A DNA stretch of 63,504 bases, taken from Funiculus sociatus GB2-C1 (GTDB lineage Bacteria; Cyanobacteriota; Cyanobacteriia; Cyanobacteriales; FACHB-T130). Shown here one piece after another: positions 1 to 7,855 of the stretch. Position 1 is the stretch's first letter. Every line of letters starts with the position of its first letter. Both the position numbers and the translations under genes were made by a program. The stretch spans positions 1 to 63,504 of the forward strand of contig NZ_JAMPKJ010000034.1 of assembly GCF_039962115.1 (NCBI RefSeq). Reading direction: 5' to 3'. The notes under the pieces were generated by a model that did no database searches, was not told the DNA's origin, and saw nothing but the letters and a program-made list of their open reading frames with translations.

Positions 1-1345
1 ACTCCTCAAGCAACGGATAAACATTCGCTGGAAGCTCAATAATTCGTTTCTGACCATTCTTGCAGTAGCTGTCTCCAGTTTTAAAGTCAGCAGCAGTGTG
101 TTCAACGAACCACTTACCATCCCGATTAATTAAAGTTCGTCCTAGCTCCAATTCCCGAATCGTGCGTCCCCGGTCAGGGAAAAAACTTAGCACCAGAAAA
201 ATTAAAGCGACTTGATTACATTGAGCCACAGTGCGCTCCGAACGTTTTGTACCGCATTTAGTTCGGGGTGCACATTCTTCTAACAAACGCTGTACACAAG
301 CTTTAAACGTCGGCCATGTTATCCATTTTTTCGACTCATCTGATTTGCGAGGCGTATTATTAACCCGCACCATAATATCACATTCCAATCGGCGCAATTC
401 CTCAATAATTGGAATATCTCTGTATCCAACCCGCTTGTTTGAAACCTCGTCGCGAGATTTGCATTTAGATTCCTTATGATAGAGAAACTTAGCGATTGCC
501 ACACTAGCTTCCACAACTTTTAATTCAGTATTTGGGGATGCCTCGCGAGTCTCTCGTAACCATTGCAGGTGTTCGTCGAGCAAGTCCATTGTTTTATCGA
601 TAGTCGCTTCATCTCGCTGACCATCAGGCATTAAGCCACTACCAGAAACGAGCTGTTTAAGGTTTAACTCTTCCAGGAGTACGCCTTTGTAATAATGAAG
701 CCAACCCAACAATCTTTTGGCTGAATTAACGTGACCTTTAGCGCTACCTTCACGTAGGGGTCCATCTTGGCGTTTGCGAGTGCCAATCACGCTGGTCTGA
801 AACTTAAAAAAATCGTTAAGAGAGGCTTGTAATTCCCTGGGAATTTCCGGGTCTTTTAACCCATAAGAAAAGTTAGGAGAACTAGGCGTTAGCTTTTTAT
901 TAGTGACCCGAACATTATCGCCGACTCGACCTCTGCTGATCCGAATGGGGGGACAATATTGGTGAGCATCCGTTTTAGCAGAAACTTTCCACCAAGACTG
1001 CTGATGGCACCAATCCACCATTCTTTTTAGATGCAAGCGATAAGTACGAGAGCTACCAGGATTGCCCAAACTGGCAAAAACTTCTTGTTGGTACTCAAGA
1101 GCATGATTCAATTCATGAATAGGAACCTGTTTCATAAAATCTAAACCAGCGTTAACATCTGCTTGTGTGAGCTTTTTCCGATTCGGTAAGGGAAATCCCC
1201 ATTTAGGTAAGGTAAAGCGAATTAAAGCAGTACGAGTCGAAGCAGTTACATCAGTTTCCTTATCCAAATGTTGCGATTTAAGAGCATCGGAATAAAGCTG
1301 ATAAGCATCGGCGAGAGTTTGCGGGCGGTTGATTAAGAGATCCAT
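1..1345 (-). CDS. Tyrosine recombinase/integrase, C-terminal part outside the window
   Basis: The minus strand is open from an ATG at 1345 to the window edge (about 448 codons), so the C-terminus is missing. A GGAG ribosome binding site lies about 9 bases before the ATG. The N-terminal half looks like a SAM-like core-binding region. Near the edge the segment FFPDRGRTIRELELGRTL resembles the first catalytic arginine region of phage-integrase-fold recombinases. The HxxR and tyrosine motifs would lie beyond base 1. Large integrases of this type are common on cyanobacterial plasmids. A perfect palindromic site with recombinase-like geometry lies about 150 bp upstream. The role in recombination is inferred from one visible motif and overall composition. 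Confidence 0.7.
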   Translation of the reverse strand, partial: MDLLINRPQTLADAYQLYSDALKSQHLDKETDVTASTRTALIRFTLPKWGFPLPNRKKLTQADVNAGLDFMKQVPIHELNHALEYQQEVFASLGNPGSSRTYRLHLKRMVDWCHQQSWWKVSAKTDAHQYCPPIRISRGRVGDNVRVTNKKLTPSSPNFSYGLKDPEIPRELQASLNDFFKFQTSVIGTRKRQDGPLREGSAKGHVNSAKRLLGWLHYYKGVLLEELNLKQLVSGSGLMPDGQRDEATIDKTMDLLDEHLQWLRETREASPNTELKVVEASVAIAKFLYHKESKCKSRDEVSNKRVGYRDIPIIEELRRLECDIMVRVNNTPRKSDESKKWITWPTFKACVQRLLEECAPRTKCGTKRSERTVAQCNQVALIFLVLSFFPDRGRTIRELELGRTLINRDGKWFVEHTAADFKTGDSYCKNGQKRIIELPANVYPLLEE

Positions 1346-1492
1346 TTTGTTTTCTCCGAGAGTGGTTATTTGTAACGTATTGGGATAAATCGTGTGGCAT
1401 TCAATTTATCCGAACTTTCTCTAACTTTTGACTGACAAGAAAGCTGGAAAAGCTTTGAGGATATCAGGTTGAAGCTACAAGGCATTTGTCCT

Positions 1493-1527
1493 CCGTAATA
1501 AATATTTGTTAGCAATATTTATTACGG
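1493..1527. repeat. Perfect 14-bp inverted repeat with 7-bp spacer (loxP-like geometry)
   Basis: Arms CCGTAATAAATATT (1493-1506) and AATATTTATTACGG (1514-1527) are exact reverse complements around the asymmetric spacer TGTTAGC. It lies 148 bp upstream of the recombinase start. Two 13-14 bp arms with a 6-8 bp asymmetric core is the layout of Cre, Flp and XerCD crossover sites. It could instead be an operator for the recombinase gene. Confidence 0.7.
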
Positions 1528-1581
1528 CTATTTAGGCTAACTTCCTAACTATTTGATAGAAATTTATTTAGCCCAAAAAGC

Positions 1582-1615
1582 AAAAAGGGCGGCTCAATAC
1601 AGAGTCGCCCTTTTT
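1582..1615. terminator. Bidirectional hairpin terminator
   Basis: A 14-bp stem (one G-T pair) with a 6-base loop, flanked by A5 on one side and T5 on the other, so it can terminate in both directions. It is placed to stop leftward transcription from the small cysteine-rich gene at 1862-2146 before the recombinase. Confidence 0.75.
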
Positions 1616-1861
1616 GGGATTGGATATTTAATTAGTGCTGCTATAGAGCATAACCTTTAGCCGATTAAAGTGTCAAGGGCTTGTTTGCCCGGAGATTTTT
1701 CTATCATTAGGATGGAATGCCTCGCTAACTCTTCTGACTGTTCTTTGACTCCATATTTACCGCTACCCACTCAACTTGCTTTGTAGGAAGTAGTTATACA
1801 GCTCATAGATATGTAGCGACCTGCAAGTTTACTGGCAATTGTTTGGATTTCACTAACATTT

Positions 1862-2146
1862 TTAAGCGTGCATAACCTTAGTGGACAACCCCATTAAGCG
1901 GCCCGGTGGAGTTTGATCTACGATGTTTATATCAGTGCGAGCGCTCACACAATAATCTACCCATCTGCACCGGGTGCAATCCCAATGTACTAAGGGTGGC
2001 TTCTTCATCTCAAAGGGCATTTCACAGCAGGGACTCCTGTCCGTAAACATTGGGTGATAATCCAGCACCTCTAGCTTTAACTCTGGCGTGAATCGTTGCC
2101 AACTTATGTCCACTGGTCTGCCGCCATAAGTTGGTTGTTCTAGCAT
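1862..2146 (-). CDS. Small cysteine-rich hypothetical protein, possible zinc ribbon
   Basis: A 94-residue ORF from ATG 2146. I do not recognise the family. Cysteines at PCCEMP and CTRC.WVDYC, with a histidine (VHWDC), suggest a small metal-binding fold. Protein-like sequence continues in frame upstream of the ATG (for example LDFQPSVEPHELWAQ) up to a stop at about 2245 inside a perfect hairpin, with no conventional start codon. The true gene may therefore be longer and have lost its 5' end to that repeat. Confidence 0.45.
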   Translation of the reverse strand: MLEQPTYGGRPVDISWQRFTPELKLEVLDYHPMFTDRSPCCEMPFEMKKPPLVHWDCTRCRWVDYCVSARTDINIVDQTPPGRLMGLSTKVMHA

Positions 2147-2212
2147 GGGATCATCATTAGCAAACCTTATTCCCTTTTGTGCCCACAGTTCATGAGGTTC
2201 AACAGAGGGTTG

Positions 2213-2308
2213 AAAGTCGAGATAGCGATCTCTAGCTAGACTTCGGTGCTCCGAAGTCTAGCTTCACCTGCTAGGAGGGTCGGAAGTCGAGACAGCGATC
2301 GCTATCTA
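2213..2308. repeat. Perfect hairpin flanked by a direct repeat
   Basis: A 13-bp perfect stem with loop TGCT spans 2234-2263 (arms GCTAGACTTCGG and CCGAAGTCTAGC). It lies between two imperfect direct copies of a GTCGAGAyAGCGATC motif at about 2217 and 2283. The second copy contains the HIP1 octamer GCGATCGC. The rest of 2147-2574 holds several more HIP1-like sites and no convincing gene. Confidence 0.6.
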
Positions 2309-2574
2309 ATCCCGTGGAATACACGGCACACATTATCAAAGGATTGCGAAGATTGAGCTGGCTGCGATCGCGCTCTAGCAAATTCTCTAGAACTGGGCAG
2401 ATTACTGCTTCTCCAGATCCTTGGCGGTGTCAAACCGTTTAATCAAATCTGTAATGATACGCGGGAGTCTTTAAGCCCAGCTCTGGCTCTGTGCTTGTGA
2501 TATCTGAAGGCAAAAAGTTGGACTTCTGGGCAGTCCATGAGCGATCGCCTAAAGGTGACAAACGCGATCGCGCT

Positions 2575-2999
2575 TCAACATCTGAGCGATCGCGCCTCAC
2601 TCCGCCCTAAGTGTCTCTTTCGATTCCTTTGGTGTTTTCTCAAAAACTTGGATGTTTGGCTCCAGTAGCACAAAGCCGTTTTCACTCGTTTGGCCCATCC
2701 TTCCAGCGATCGCCAGTCGGGATAGGTACATTTCTCGACCGGCGATCGCCCTAGTGTCCGATCCGTTTCTACATCGTCATACACTGATTGAGCGTCCGGT
2801 TCTCAACCGCTTCAATGAAAGGGTCATTTCCTTGAAGCTTTGCCTGCCAGCAGTTGGAGACAACGAAATAGAAAGCAGCTAGATGACCCCAGTAAGCTTT
2901 CTGATCTTCTGTCTGAGCATATTTCAGAAGGCTTTTACTAGGAAAGTACATCAGGTACTTGGCTATAGATGGTTCGAGACTGGATGAGAAAGGGTTCAT
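2575..2999 (-). pseudogene. Hypothetical gene split by a probable frameshift
   Basis: Two overlapping minus-strand ORFs, 2999-2769 (76 aa) and 2784-2575 (69 aa), each read like real protein (LKYAQTEDQKAYWGHLAAF; CTYPDWRSLEGWAKRVKTAL). The first ends NRTLNQCMTM and the second begins MYDDVETDRTL over the same bases in the next frame. One base change in register near 2778 would give a protein of about 140 residues. I do not recognise the family. They could also be two small overlapping genes. Confidence 0.4.
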
Positions 3000-3120
3000 C
3001 TTTAAGAAGTGGTTTAAAGTTCAGAGTCAAGCGTCTTGAAGTGCGAATTGAAGCGGCAGTCTCGGCGGCTATCTTGCCGTGCGATCGCTCCCTGTTGCGA
3101 CAGTCATAGGGACAACAATT

Positions 3121-3341
3121 TTTAAACATCCAAACATTTAAATCTTTGGATGTTTAAATGCTTTTCGCTTTGAACTGCGATAGAATCTCTCCATCAGGAC
3201 TCATTGCCGCATCCCATGATTGTGACAGTGGCTCTAAGCTTTTAAACATTCAAGCATTTAAGCATTTAGATGCTTTTCACTTTGAACTGCGATAGAATCT
3301 CTCCATCAGGACTCATTGCCGCATCCCATGATTGTGACAGT
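3121..3341. promoter_or_regulatory. Duplicated partition control region with inverted and tandem repeats
   Basis: A 14-bp perfect inverted repeat (TTTAAACATCCAAA at 3121-3134, TTTGGATGTTTAAA at 3145-3158) is followed by two copies of a 70-bp block (3160-3229 and 3272-3341) that differ at one base. The downstream copy includes the parA start. The upstream copy carries the same first codons but stops after about ten (MIVTVALSF). Between them are three octamers like CATTTAAG (about 3247-3270). This looks like a partition operator/parS-like region. The small ribbon-helix-helix partner is the likely binder (inference). Confidence 0.65.
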
Positions 3342-3918
3342 CGCTTCATTTAAAGGAGGGGTGGGGAAAACAACCACGGCTTTACATTTGGCTGCCTACC
3401 TCCAACAGCATGCTCCAACTCTTGTGGTAGATGGGGATCTTAACCGCAGTGCTACCGAGTGGGCTCGTCAAGAAAAATTGCCGTTTAAGGTAGTGGATGA
3501 AAAGCAGGCAATCCGCTTTGCCAAACAGTATGAACATATTGTGATTGATACACCCGCTCGACCTGCTCCAGAAGAACTTAAGACCTTGGCATCAGGCTGT
3601 GACCTACTGGTTTTGCCCACTTCGCCTGATGCGCTGGCTCTGAGTGCCATGCTGCAAATGGTGGCGGCGCTGCATGCCCTTACTTCCAACTACCGAATTT
3701 TGCTAACTCTGATTCCTCCTCATCCCAGCAAAGTTGGAGTAGAAACGAGAGCTACGATTGAAAAGGCCTCTTTACCTATCTTTAAAGCGGAAATTCGACG
3801 GCTAGCAGTTTTCCAGAGGGCTGCCTTAGAGGGGGTTCGTGTGTGTGATGTGAAAGACCCCTATGCTAAAAATGCTTGGCGCTGTTATACCGCGGTTGGG
3901 AAGGAGATACTGCCATGA
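3328..3918 (+). CDS. parA: ParA-type partition ATPase
   Basis: A protein of about 196 residues with the deviant Walker A motif FKGGVGKTTTA at the N-terminus, an aspartate-containing switch segment VIDTPARPAPEE around residue 70 and the later LPTSPDAL region, as in small ParA/Soj plasmid partition ATPases without an N-terminal HTH. ATG 3328 is chosen because the protein then begins MIVTVASFKGG, usual for the family. A TTG at 3316 has AGGA four bases upstream and is a real alternative. It overlaps the next gene by ATGA, indicating translational coupling. Together the two form a parA-RHH plasmid segregation cassette. Confidence 0.9.
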   Translation: MIVTVASFKGGVGKTTTALHLAAYLQQHAPTLVVDGDLNRSATEWARQEKLPFKVVDEKQAIRFAKQYEHIVIDTPARPAPEELKTLASGCDLLVLPTSPDALALSAMLQMVAALHALTSNYRILLTLIPPHPSKVGVETRATIEKASLPIFKAEIRRLAVFQRAALEGVRVCDVKDPYAKNAWRCYTAVGKEILP

Positions 3919-4163
3919 GCCGTTTTGACGAGCTATTCAATGCCGCTAAAAAAGTACCTGCGCCTGAGGCCGAGCAGACCAAAAGTACCAAACTATCTAA
4001 AAGCAAAGACCCCAACTATATCCGTACAACTGTTTACCTTCCCAAGGAATTACATCGACAACTGAAGTCTGTAGCGGTGTCGGATGAGCAGGAGATGAGC
4101 CAGATTGTTGAAGAATCCCTTGTCCAGTATCTAAAATCCCGCTCGACTCATCTAGATGTTTAA
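3915..4163 (+). CDS. Ribbon-helix-helix partition partner
   Basis: An 82-residue protein. ATG 3915 has AAGGAG at 3901-3906 and overlaps the parA stop. The C-terminal half YIRTTVYLPKELHRQLKSVA followed by an EMSQIVEESLVQYL helix is a ribbon-helix-helix DNA-binding fold; the N-terminus is short, lysine-rich and probably flexible, as in ParG/Omega-like partners. Expected role: bind the repeats upstream of parA, repress the operon and stimulate ParA. The gene end itself contains an ATGTTTAAAT sequence resembling the upstream operator. Confidence 0.8.
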   Translation: MSRFDELFNAAKKVPAPEAEQTKSTKLSKSKDPNYIRTTVYLPKELHRQLKSVAVSDEQEMSQIVEESLVQYLKSRSTHLDV

Positions 4164-4409
4164 ATTCTTGTGCGATCTCGCCACTACGTCCTGATAGCGG
4201 CGATCGTAGCTACCAGCGCCTATTTTTCTGCCTCATCTCCCCGAAACAGCTATTAAGCCAATTGGTATATTAATGTTCTACTAGCTGGATTTCGGACTTT
4301 TCCTGGTGAGTCAGTAGTAGTGAGAGCGCTACAGATAGGCTATAGACAAATTTGGGGAAGCAAGCACGGAACAAACATATCTCCTTTGAAGGCAGATAGC
4401 TCAGTTCTG

Positions 4410-4541
4410 AGCGGTCATTAAACTTCTGGCACGAATCAGGTAGAAAATGGCTTTCATTAGATCAGAGTGAGGAATCACCCATGACCTACGAACACCTCAA
4501 AGACCTAAAGCATAGTGCCTTCAAGCGACGAAGTGGCATTA
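4410..4541 (+). pseudogene. 5' remnant of an IS5-like transposase
   Basis: From ATG 4481 the sequence reads MTYEHLKDLKHSAFKRRSG, closely matching the N-terminus of the degraded transposase at 12197 (MTYEQLKFLKPSAFKRRCG). A GTGAGG ribosome binding site precedes it. Similarity stops at about 4540, where the GIY-YIG gene begins. The left boundary (about 4410) is a guess. Nothing else was seen in 4164-4480. Confidence 0.65.
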
Positions 4542-4913
4542 ATGAATCCAGCAATGATTGACCCACTAGCTCTCCCCTCACTACCACTGCTTGAACATCG
4601 TCATCTACCCAAGTATCCAGCTATTTACTTTGCTCTGAAAGGCAATAAAGTTCTATCGCTCTTGTGTCACTTTCGGGAAATTCGACGAGTTTATGTTGTA
4701 TCAGCCCACGAAAAATCAAGGTTTCATCCCAGTTTGACAGAAAAGCGCTACATTGGCAGAGCTAACAATCTCTATCGCCGCTGGCTAGCTCATCATCGTT
4801 GGAATCAATTTCAGAGTCTAATAATTACTGAAAACATTCAGATAGCATGGCTGGAGTGCGATGACACCAACTTACTACCGGAGATTGAGAAGGCGTTGAT
4901 TAAGTATTTTTAG
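4542..4913 (+). CDS. GIY-YIG nuclease-like protein, possibly cut short by an in-frame TAG
   Basis: A protein of about 123 residues from ATG 4542; the frame is open further upstream to a GTG inside the IS fragment. It shows the GIY-YIG layout: YPAIYFAL, then KRYIGRANNLYRRWLAHHR, then a hydrophobic strand (IQIAWLEC) and the conserved glutamate region LLPEIEKALIKYF. Family members usually continue with a Q/N-P-x-L/I-N motif. Here TAG (4911-4913) replaces that residue and the same frame continues PRINGAKNRL. A CAG to TAG nonsense change is likely. Nuclease activity is uncertain because the catalytic glutamate is present but the tail is lost. Confidence 0.6.
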   Translation: MNPAMIDPLALPSLPLLEHRHLPKYPAIYFALKGNKVLSLLCHFREIRRVYVVSAHEKSRFHPSLTEKRYIGRANNLYRRWLAHHRWNQFQSLIITENIQIAWLECDDTNLLPEIEKALIKYF

Positions 4914-4943
4914 CCACGCATTAACGGCGCTAAAAATCGCCTC

Positions 4944-5093
4944 ATGCGTCGAAATCCCAATGCCTCATATGTTTGTACATACATAACCCATGAAATGGAA
5001 AAAGAGTTGGAAGAATGGGCAAATGAGGAAGAACGCTCTATGTGTTGGCTTGTTGCCAAATTGATTGAGGAAGCGCTTCTTAGGCGTCGGTAA
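4944..5093 (+). CDS. Small ribbon-helix-helix-like protein, in frame with the upstream nuclease
   Basis: A 49-residue ORF in the same frame as the GIY-YIG gene, starting 30 bases after its TAG. YVCTYITHEMEKELEEWA followed by SMCWLVAKLIEEAL matches a strand-helix-helix (Arc/MetJ-like) pattern. No strong ribosome binding site is visible, so it may be the C-terminal domain of a longer nuclease-RHH protein interrupted by the TAG, or a separate antitoxin-like regulator. Confidence 0.5.
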   Translation: MRRNPNASYVCTYITHEMEKELEEWANEEERSMCWLVAKLIEEALLRRR

Positions 5094-5249
5094 CAGAAGC
5101 GCCAACAATCGTCGAGACAAAGTGAGAAGTAGCGATGCCTGTGACCCGAACTACGCACTCCTGACCCCAACCTAGGCAGAACGTAAGCAGGTTTTCAAAA
5201 GAACTGTCCAGCACAAATTAGATGTAGTTTAGTAAAAAACTGGATATAA

Positions 5250-6845
5250 ATGTTAAGAAGCAGACGCACTCAGATTAAAAATTCTGCTAAACAACTCCAA
5301 CAAGAAAGCGAGTTGCAATCCCCGGCTTTATTAGAACTAGCTAGAATTCTTTATGCTCGTTTAAACGAGCAAGGATTTGAATTTCCCAATGAAATCAAAA
5401 AAAGCTATCCAGAATTAGAAAAGTTTTTAACCACTAAGCTAGCAACATTCGCCGCCGAAGCCTTGCTGGAGCAGATTAATTTTAAAGACCTACCTGTAGA
5501 GGATATAACTGCTCTACTAGGAATTGAAAAAAAACCGATACCCGTAACAGAACCCAAGCTGTCAACCTTAGAAGAGATTCCTTCCTCATCTCCCTTCAGA
5601 GTAGGAGTAGAATCTTGCTACCGAACTGATAAATGGAAAAATAGCCCTGACAACTGGGGAGTTTTTGAATCTCCTTGCAAAAATAAACCTAGCAATAGTG
5701 TAGAAGTTTATATATCAGGGGGAAATGATGGCGAAATATTAGCGCTTGAAGCCGCCTTGCAAATCATCGATCTAATTGGCATAGATGCAGCAAAACTTCA
5801 GTTAGTTTTTGCTTCGCATCTACTTAATCAGCCTAACCCTTGTCTTGCTAAGTTTTCTTTGAAAGGAACCGAAGTCATCAAACAAATAGGCTGGGATAAA
5901 AAACATCGGTTAACCATTTCTGAAAAGCTAGCTCAACTTGCCAGCATTTCCTTCCATTTAGGAAGAATGCTGATGAGCTGTACGTGGGTTGAAGGAAAGC
6001 CCAAAGGCAATAAAGTTAATGCCAGTGTTAGCGTCTCTCCTCTGTGGGTTGTTAAGACAGATGTGATAGGGCAAAAGAACTTACTTACAGGGAAAGTAGA
6101 GCAGCCTGATGAGGTTTATATCACTGTAAGCCCTGGCCCTTGGGTTGATAGCTGGTTAAATCGGGTTGGAGCAAGAGCTGGTACGGCGTTATGTCAGTTT
6201 GGTTGGCTAGCTACGAAAATCTTGAAAATTGACCCCTACCACGATGAACTTGCTCTCAAGCTGGCAATTCACCTGACCATGTTAAGCCGGATCAAGGCTA
6301 GGGATATAAAACCCTACGGACATAAAGTAGGTGAGCTTTTAGAGGCGGTAGAACTGGAAGCCCAAATTAACACAGCTCGTTCTGATAGGGATAAAGCCCG
6401 TGACTTAAAAAATTGCTGGAATAATGCCCTGAGCCTGCTGATGAGTCTGGGTTGGCAAATCATTTTTGACGATGCCACCTACCCGGACTGGATAAGACCC
6501 AATAGCAAAGCTGAAAAACCCTCTGGCTGGAAAGACAAGAAAATCATTGATTGGCTGTGGGAAGCCAAACTGACGATTATACCACCAGAGCCAATTCCAG
6601 CCCTGCTAGCCACCAAAACGGAGCCTAAGCAACTAAAGCCAGCCCCCAAGCTCGAAAAGCTATCACCTCTCACACCATCTCAAGTGCGGCAAGTGCGGCA
6701 GGCCAAAGGATGGAGCCAAGCTAAACTAGCGGGATTTCTGGGAGTGTCGCAATCGCTAGTGACCAAGATTGAACGCGGCGAGCGTCCGATAAATCCAGAA
6801 CTAGAGACTAAACTGCGAAAACTATTGGACATTCTCCAAGGCTAG
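5250..6845 (+). CDS. Probable plasmid initiator-like protein with C-terminal HTH (XRE)
   Basis: A 531-residue protein. The C-terminus (about 475-530) is a clear XRE helix-turn-helix: QVRQVRQAKGWSQAKLAGFL, then VSQSLVTKIERGERPINPE. The middle (about 320-370) contains KIDPYHDELALKLAIHLTML, then KARDIKPYGHKVGELLEAVE, which resembles the winged-helix region of cyanobacterial plasmid replication proteins (LDP...LGRYLSW...LLEAV). It sits directly before a strong terminator and three 21-bp iterons, which supports an initiator or copy-control role. The N-terminal 300 residues are unrecognised. A plain plasmid-encoded transcription regulator remains possible. Confidence 0.6.
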   Translation: MLRSRRTQIKNSAKQLQQESELQSPALLELARILYARLNEQGFEFPNEIKKSYPELEKFLTTKLATFAAEALLEQINFKDLPVEDITALLGIEKKPIPVTEPKLSTLEEIPSSSPFRVGVESCYRTDKWKNSPDNWGVFESPCKNKPSNSVEVYISGGNDGEILALEAALQIIDLIGIDAAKLQLVFASHLLNQPNPCLAKFSLKGTEVIKQIGWDKKHRLTISEKLAQLASISFHLGRMLMSCTWVEGKPKGNKVNASVSVSPLWVVKTDVIGQKNLLTGKVEQPDEVYITVSPGPWVDSWLNRVGARAGTALCQFGWLATKILKIDPYHDELALKLAIHLTMLSRIKARDIKPYGHKVGELLEAVELEAQINTARSDRDKARDLKNCWNNALSLLMSLGWQIIFDDATYPDWIRPNSKAEKPSGWKDKKIIDWLWEAKLTIIPPEPIPALLATKTEPKQLKPAPKLEKLSPLTPSQVRQVRQAKGWSQAKLAGFLGVSQSLVTKIERGERPINPELETKLRKLLDILQG

Positions 6846-6862
6846 ACAACGTTCCAGAGCCT

Positions 6863-6893
6863 AAAACCAGCCCTTTTGTGGGCTGGTTTTTTT
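6863..6893 (+). terminator. Rho-independent terminator after the HTH initiator-like gene
   Basis: An 11-bp perfect stem AAAACCAGCCC / GGGCTGGTTTT with a 6-base loop and a T-run to 6893, starting 18 bases after the stop codon at 6845. Confidence 0.9.
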
Positions 6894-6964
6894 ACTAGAG
6901 GTTAATACGAATTTGTACTATAAAAAATTACCCTAGAAAATAGGCTTCAAGCCTTTACAACATA

Positions 6965-7095
6965 AGGCTTTCAGCTTTAGTACAAAAATGCCCCATCGTC
7001 CCACCAAAACGCCCCATCGTCCCACCAAAACGCCCCATCGTCCCACAAGGCTTTTTTGGAACCATTGCCCTATAAAGCTTTCAGCGTTTTAGTAC
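6965..7095. repeat. Three 21-bp iterons, candidate replication origin
   Basis: Three direct copies of CGCCCCATCGTCCCACCAAAA with no gap at 6989-7009 (first base T), 7010-7030 and 7031-7046 (last five bases diverge). The array is flanked by a second direct repeat, GGCTTTCAGCTTTAGTACA (6965-6983) and AGCTTTCAGCGTTTTAGTACA (7075-7095). An AT-rich stretch precedes it (6905-6960). Repeats of two helical turns between two replication-protein genes are the usual form of an iteron origin. Confidence 0.75.
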
Positions 7096-7463
7096 ATCCC
7101 GATCAGTTTGAGAAGTTTGATGGGCGTACAGCCCTCCTTGAATCCGGGCTGGCATAATTAGGAAAAGAAAAAACAGCGCCGCGTCGCGAAAAAAACCACC
7201 GCTGATGGCAAGGCACAAAAACCACCAAAAATCAGCCGATGGCAAGGCTAAACAGCAGCAGATGACGACTTGGGGAAACCCAAGAAGCCAGCTAACCCTT
7301 GACGCAAAACTTAGCCCATTGCCAGTCAATGTGCTGGAAGACGCCTTAACCCAAAAGCATTAGGCGATCGCCTAGTTGCCCTAAAGTAAAAACACACCTA
7401 TTTAGAGGATTGTTTATGAGGTTGCGAAAAAAGCAGCCATAGTCAAAACCCTAAAACAACAAC

Positions 7464-7509
7464 ACCCCCACTCAAACGAGTAGGGGTATCGTGCAGACCT
7501 GTTGGTCTG
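7464..7509. other. Two adjacent hairpins between the iterons and the replication gene
   Basis: The first hairpin (7464-7487) pairs ACCCC.ACTC with GAGT.GGGGT around loop AAAC. The second (7494-7509) is CAGACC-TGTT-GGTCTG, perfect. They may belong to the origin, a small RNA or a terminator. I see no gene in 6894-7855. Confidence 0.4.
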
Positions 7510-7855
7510 TGGTCATCTTAATAAACGGAGCAAAGTCGCTCAGACAGTCCAATTAGGGAACGCTCTTTATCTTGGCGGATACTCGTTCTCTATCGCACTG
7601 GCTGGAACGCGGTTTTAGTGGTCTTCGATGCCTTGTAGCTATAAATTGGCATTCGTAGCTACAAATTGGCTTTGGGTAATTACCATCTAGCTTATCTCGA
7701 AATCCAAAGCCAGCGCAACACGCACGCGCCACCACAAACCGCACGACTTTGGCTCCTACAAACCCCACTATGTAAGGAGTTTAGCTCGTGCCACTACAAA
7801 TATTGGAGTTATTAAAGCGCGTGTGCCGCTGTCAACCTCACTTAGAGGTGGCAGC

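Noticed and set aside
319-516. 65-codon minus-strand ORF
   Set aside because: Shifted frame of the large recombinase gene that is open through the window edge.
6989-7046. Possible CRISPR array
   Set aside because: Repeats are contiguous 21-bp units with no spacers and no cas genes nearby; iterons fit better.
7081-7768. Two minus-strand ORFs (82 and 71 codons) between the iterons and the replication gene
   Set aside because: Low-complexity Phe/Leu/Cys-rich translations without family features; the region looks like origin DNA.
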